Shown: positions 61,038-64,000 of the stretch, piece after piece
Position numbering within the stretch: position 1 is the stretch's first letter
How the letters are laid out: each line of letters begins with the position of its first letter
DNA from: Nocardia salmonicida NBRC 13393
GTDB lineage: Bacteria > Actinomycetota > Actinomycetes > Mycobacteriales > Mycobacteriaceae
Direction of reading: 5' to 3'
NCBI RefSeq assembly: GCF_001613085.1
Contig: NZ_BDBR01000045.1
Span: 18,368-82,367, forward strand
DNA: 64,000 bases
Position numbers and translations under genes: made by a program
The notes under the pieces: model-generated
Databases searched by the model: none
Seen by the model: only the letters and a program-made list of their open reading frames with translations
Told to the model about the DNA's origin: nothing

Positions 61038-61802
61038 TCAGTAGTGCTGCTGCTGACCAGCCAGCTGCTGGGCGATCACACCTTGGATGCGCTGTAGACC
61101 ACCGACTGTCACACCGCTCTGGAGCTGACCCTCGATCGTGCGGACCAGTGCGTTGTCACTCATGATCTTCTCGGTCGACTGGATCAGGACAGTGCCCGCG
61201 CCGGTGAAGTCGAACTGACGTTCCTCGCCGGAGTTGGCGCCCATCCTGGCCGCACCCGCCGCGAGGAAGCTGCCGATCCACCCCTGGTCGTAGTGGTGAC
61301 TGGGCGACGGGCAATCGGCCCAGCCGACAAGGGATTCGGGGTCCACGCGCAGCGGCGGTTCGGCGAACATCACCGGCCCGTTCGACGACGCGAGGAACTT
61401 GCCGGTACCGATCAGTGTGAGGAACCCGGGCACGATCGACTGCTTGAGGGCCAGTCCCGGCTCGAAGGCCAGCAGGTTCGCACCACGGATGGTGAGATTG
61501 CCTTCTTCGAGATCGTAGGAATTGATGTCGTACCCGCGGTCGCCGATGATCAGCTTGCCGTGGCCCTGCGCCACCACGTAGTCGCCCGCGAACAGTGGCG
61601 CCGAGAACTGGCTGCTCACCATATGCATCAGGCCGCCCTGCAGCCCGTGGGTGAGCATCTGGAACTCGATCTGGCCGTAGTAGGCGATCATCGCGCCCTT
61701 GCGCATGAACCACGGTCCGGTCAGGTCGATGCAGTAGGCGTAGCTGTTGCCCGGAATGTTGTCGCTGGCACCGAGATTCATCGGTGAGAGGATTTCGCTC
61801 AT
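61038..61802 (-). CDS. AIM24-family protein (copy 3 of 3), 254 aa
   Basis: AIM24/TRAP-like beta-rich protein: GPWFMRKGAMIAYYGQIEFQ, GDYVVAQGHGKLIIGDRG, LIRGANLLAFEPGL-like NLTIRGANLLAFEPGL, then GSFLAAGAARMG and GAGTVLIQSTEK. These proteins often come as three tandem paralogues that may form a hetero-trimer, sometimes beside ter genes. It starts at ATG 61802, four bases after the preceding copy's stop. Function in bacteria is unknown. Confidence 0.88.
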   Translation of the reverse strand: MSEILSPMNLGASDNIPGNSYAYCIDLTGPWFMRKGAMIAYYGQIEFQMLTHGLQGGLMHMVSSQFSAPLFAGDYVVAQGHGKLIIGDRGYDINSYDLEEGNLTIRGANLLAFEPGLALKQSIVPGFLTLIGTGKFLASSNGPVMFAEPPLRVDPESLVGWADCPSPSHHYDQGWIGSFLAAGAARMGANSGEERQFDFTGAGTVLIQSTEKIMSDNALVRTIEGQLQSGVTVGGLQRIQGVIAQQLAGQQQHY

Positions 61803-61806
61803 CGGT

Positions 61807-62502
61807 TCACAACTTCTCTTCGGAGGCCTGCACGAACACCACACCTTGTCCGTGGCAATGCAATTGCATCGCCTCGCCCGCGCCGCGACCCACCGCGTCG
61901 CGCCAGCTCATCGCGGACTTCAATTCGGTCTGCACATTGCCGTAGGCGGCGACGAACGCCTGCGGGTCGACGACGATCGGATTCGGCCCGCCCACTTGCA
62001 GTTCCAGGAATCCGCCGTGCGCGAGCAGCACCGCCGAACCCTGCCCACTGAGCTGGGTGGTGAACATGCCCGTGCCGGTCGCGACACCCGCGGCAGCACC
62101 GCGCAGCGCGCCCATCAGACCGCCGCCACCGCCGCCGCCCGAACTGGCCACCGACACCACGGAAGCCTGCAAACCGGCCGACTGCGCGAGCAGTCGCGAC
62201 GCCTCGGCTCGCAACACCGCACCCGGCTGCATCTGCACCACGTGCACCTCGAGCCCGGCGAATCCGTAATGGACCTCGCCGTTGCCCTGCGCCAGCATGG
62301 TCCGCTCGTGCTCACCGGCCATCATCTGCCCGGCCATCCGCATCAAACCGCCACCGCCCATGCCCTGACCGGCGCCGGGAATCTGATGCGGCGCGAACGC
62401 CACCTGACCCGTGTAGAACAGCATCGCGCCGGAGCGGGCGACGACGCCGCCCGCCTGGCCGACGTTGACCTTGACGACCTTGCCGTTGACCTTCTCGAAC
62501 AT
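61807..62502 (-). CDS. AIM24-family protein (copy 2 of 3), 231 aa
   Basis: Opens MFEKVNGKVVKVNVGQAGGVVARSGAMLFYTGQVAF, contains a Gly-rich insertion (SSGGGGGGGLMGAL), and ends MQLHCHGQGVVFVQASEEKL, the AIM24 C-terminal strand pattern. The ATG at 62502 is eight bases after the preceding copy's stop at 62511, so the three are one tight operon. Sequence differs enough from its neighbours to be an old duplication. Confidence 0.88.
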   Translation of the reverse strand: MFEKVNGKVVKVNVGQAGGVVARSGAMLFYTGQVAFAPHQIPGAGQGMGGGGLMRMAGQMMAGEHERTMLAQGNGEVHYGFAGLEVHVVQMQPGAVLRAEASRLLAQSAGLQASVVSVASSGGGGGGGLMGALRGAAAGVATGTGMFTTQLSGQGSAVLLAHGGFLELQVGGPNPIVVDPQAFVAAYGNVQTELKSAMSWRDAVGRGAGEAMQLHCHGQGVVFVQASEEKL

Positions 62503-62510
62503 CGCCTGCC

Positions 62511-63134
62511 CTACCGTTCCGCCGGCTGGATCAGCACGACACCCTGGCCGTCGAACCGCAGCGAGAACGCCTCGCCCGCATCCTGACCGACCATGCTCCG
62601 CCAGGAGACGTCGGTGACGAACGACTGATTGAGATTGCCGCGCGAGGCGACGAACGCGTCGGGATCCACGATGAGCGGATACTGCGGCGACACCTCCAGG
62701 TGGATCAGCGGCCCACCGGCCGACAGCAGCGCCACCTGACCCTGCCCGCTGACCGTGGTGGTGAACAGCCCGCTGCCCGCCGACATCCCGCCGACCCCGG
62801 CGAACCGCACATCGGTGCGCAGATTGCCCGCGAAAGCCAGCAGCTGCTGCGACTCCACCTGCAGAGTCTCGTTGTCGAGATTCACCACGGTGACGTTCTG
62901 ACCGTTCACCGCGAGGAAAACGCGACCGTTGCCGTTGCATTCCATCAGTGACAGTTTCTCGCCGGTGGCGCGGCGTTTGAGGCCGTTGAGCACGCCCTCG
63001 CCGCCGCCGAACCCGGCCGATTTGAACTGCACATTGCCTTCATAGGCCACCATCGAGCCTGCGATCGCGCGGATACTCGTCCCCGCGAGCTGCGCCTCGA
63101 TCACCTTCTTCGACTGTTCGAACAATTGCGCCAT
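62511..63134 (-). CDS. AIM24-family protein (copy 1 of 3), 207 aa
   Basis: MAQLFEQSKKVIEAQLAGTSIRAIAGSMVAYEGNVQFKSAG and the C-terminal FSLRFDGQGVVLIQPAER are typical. GGAG eight or so bases before ATG 63134 supports this start; a GTG at 63197 would add 21 residues without a good site. First gene of the AIM24 trio and divergent from the TTG-initiated terD gene, with about 200 bp between that may hold shared Ter-stress promoters. Confidence 0.88.
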   Translation of the reverse strand: MAQLFEQSKKVIEAQLAGTSIRAIAGSMVAYEGNVQFKSAGFGGGEGVLNGLKRRATGEKLSLMECNGNGRVFLAVNGQNVTVVNLDNETLQVESQQLLAFAGNLRTDVRFAGVGGMSAGSGLFTTTVSGQGQVALLSAGGPLIHLEVSPQYPLIVDPDAFVASRGNLNQSFVTDVSWRSMVGQDAGEAFSLRFDGQGVVLIQPAER

Positions 63135-63339
63135 GACAGGCTCCGCTGTCCCCTCTGAATAGGCGGGCGAACCGCCGTCGTCCGACTGCGTCGTCACCCT
63201 AACCGATCAGGCGAAACTCCGCCCGCGACGCCGAACAATGTGGGTGAGCGGCGAAGAGCCCGGACGTGTGTGCGCGGTTTCTCGTAGAGTGGCAAGCGAG
63301 TTCCGTCGACACCCACCAACGACAAGCGAAGGGTCGAAC

Positions 63340-64000
63340 TTGTCTGCAACACTCGCCAAGGGCCAGAACGGCCCGGTGGCCGTCAGTGACGTGGTGATCT
63401 CGCTCCAGGTCACCGCACCGGCCGACCTGTCCGCGCTGCTCGTGACCGAGCAGGGCAAGGTCCGCACCGACGCTGATTTCGTCTTCTACAACCAGCCGAG
63501 TGGACCGGGTGTCGATCTCCGGCCCGGACCGGCGGGTCAGCCTGCCTCGCTTGCTGTTTCGCTGCCCTCGGTGCCCGCCGACATCGATCAGATCCGCGCG
63601 GTGATCACCCTCGACGACGCGAACAGCAACTTCGGCCGCTTCGCCCCGCCCACCGCCATCGTCTCCGACGCGTCGGGCAACCAGCTGTTCAGCTACCAGA
63701 TCGATGGTCTGAACTCCGAGTCGATCGTGATCGCGCTCGAGTTGTACCGCCGTCAGGGCAGCTGGAAGGTCCGCGCGGTCGGCCAGGGCTACGCGGGCGG
63801 TTTCGCGGCACTGGTCACCGATCACGGTGTGCAGGTCGATGATTCGCCCGCCCAGGCTGCCCCGCAGCAGGCCGCATCCCCGCCGCCCCCGCCGCAGCAG
63901 GCCCCGCCCGCGTACCCGGCGCAGTCCGCGCCCGGCTACCCGCAGCAGCCCGCGCCCGCCTACGCTCCGCCCGGCGGTGGCTACCCGCCCCCGCCCGGCC
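63340..64000 (+). CDS. TerD-family protein with Pro-rich tail, TTG start, cut by window end
   Basis: Begins with TTG at 63340 (SATLAKGQNGPVAVSDVVISLQV) seven bases after AAGGG; no ATG or GTG fits the conserved N-terminus. TerD hallmarks are KVRTDADFVFYNQPSGPGVDL, AVITLDDANSNFGRF and VRAVGQGYAGGFAALVTDHGVQV. The Ca2+-type DNTTGEGEGD loop of the first TerD is replaced by a shorter segment. After residue 165 a Pro/Gln/Ala-rich tail starts (QQAAPQQA, PPPPPQQAPP) and continues past the window. It may continue into an extra C-terminal domain. Confidence 0.92.
   Translation, partial: MSATLAKGQNGPVAVSDVVISLQVTAPADLSALLVTEQGKVRTDADFVFYNQPSGPGVDLRPGPAGQPASLAVSLPSVPADIDQIRAVITLDDANSNFGRFAPPTAIVSDASGNQLFSYQIDGLNSESIVIALELYRRQGSWKVRAVGQGYAGGFAALVTDHGVQVDDSPAQAAPQQAASPPPPPQQAPPAYPAQSAPGYPQQPAPAYAPPGGGYPPPPG

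Noticed and set aside
1..64000. CRISPR arrays, tRNA or rRNA genes, prophage or insertion-sequence transposases
   Set aside because: No regularly spaced repeats, cloverleaf candidates or transposase/integrase motifs were seen on either strand.

Overview
The window is high-GC actinobacterial DNA whose gene content points to Nocardia or a close relative in the Mycobacteriales. Indicators are the mycobacterial-type Sdh1 succinate dehydrogenase, a WS/DGAT wax ester/triacylglycerol synthase, a cutinase with a Thr/Pro tail, XRE-DUF397 cassettes, a ThrE exporter, and the rpsF-ssb-rpsR-rplI-dnaB block. Almost all of it is chromosomal core or near-core. I see no rRNA, tRNA, CRISPR array, prophage or transposase gene.

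Layout. 1-5.3 kb: an APH-fold kinase/DUF6285 pair, two overlapping Rossmann oxidoreductase paralogues, and a PPOX-YciI-ECF42 sigma operon with a candidate autoregulatory promoter. 5.4-16.7 kb: lon under an HspR-type HAIR operator, a hotdog thioesterase with an acidic repeat tail, DinB2-like polymerase, an AcuI-type reductase, an ABC exporter, a large FAD/Fe-S oxidase and a HhH-GPD glycosylase. 16.7-18.7 kb: an XRE/DUF5753 regulator with two DUF397 genes. 18.7-29 kb: the sdh operon, a thiolase lacking both catalytic cysteines, an Orc1/Cdc6-like ATPase next to a 106-bp inverted-repeat element, and an NlpC/P60 hydrolase. 29-49 kb: mixed metabolism, transport and regulators, including a broken epimerase gene, a flippase-like protein, a KstR-type site between a DGAT and a nitronate monooxygenase, a MarR/MFS divergon and a LysR/NmrA/darcynin divergon. 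47.8-51.5 kb: dnaB and the rpsF operon, separated by a 583-bp non-coding stretch holding four DnaA-box-like 9-mers.

53-64 kb is the most interesting region: a Ter-type stress cluster. It contains a DUF475 (TerC-like) membrane protein, two TerD proteins (the second starts with TTG and runs off the window), an undescribed all-helical 403-residue protein, a CitE-like lyase, an 887-residue fusion of two phosphoribosyltransferase modules, a HAD phosphatase and three tandem AIM24 proteins. From comparative genomics of Ter systems, the CitE, PRTase and HAD genes are predicted to make a nucleoside-like metabolite. Here the two PRTase modules, elsewhere separate proteins, are one polypeptide. The ATP-grasp enzyme usually found with them is not in the window.

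Regulatory signals I can support from sequence: the HAIR site at lon, a CRP/GlxR-like site between sdh and the thiolase gene, a KstR-like palindrome, a 14-bp perfect inverted repeat between marR and its MFS target, and several strong terminator hairpins, mostly between convergent genes.
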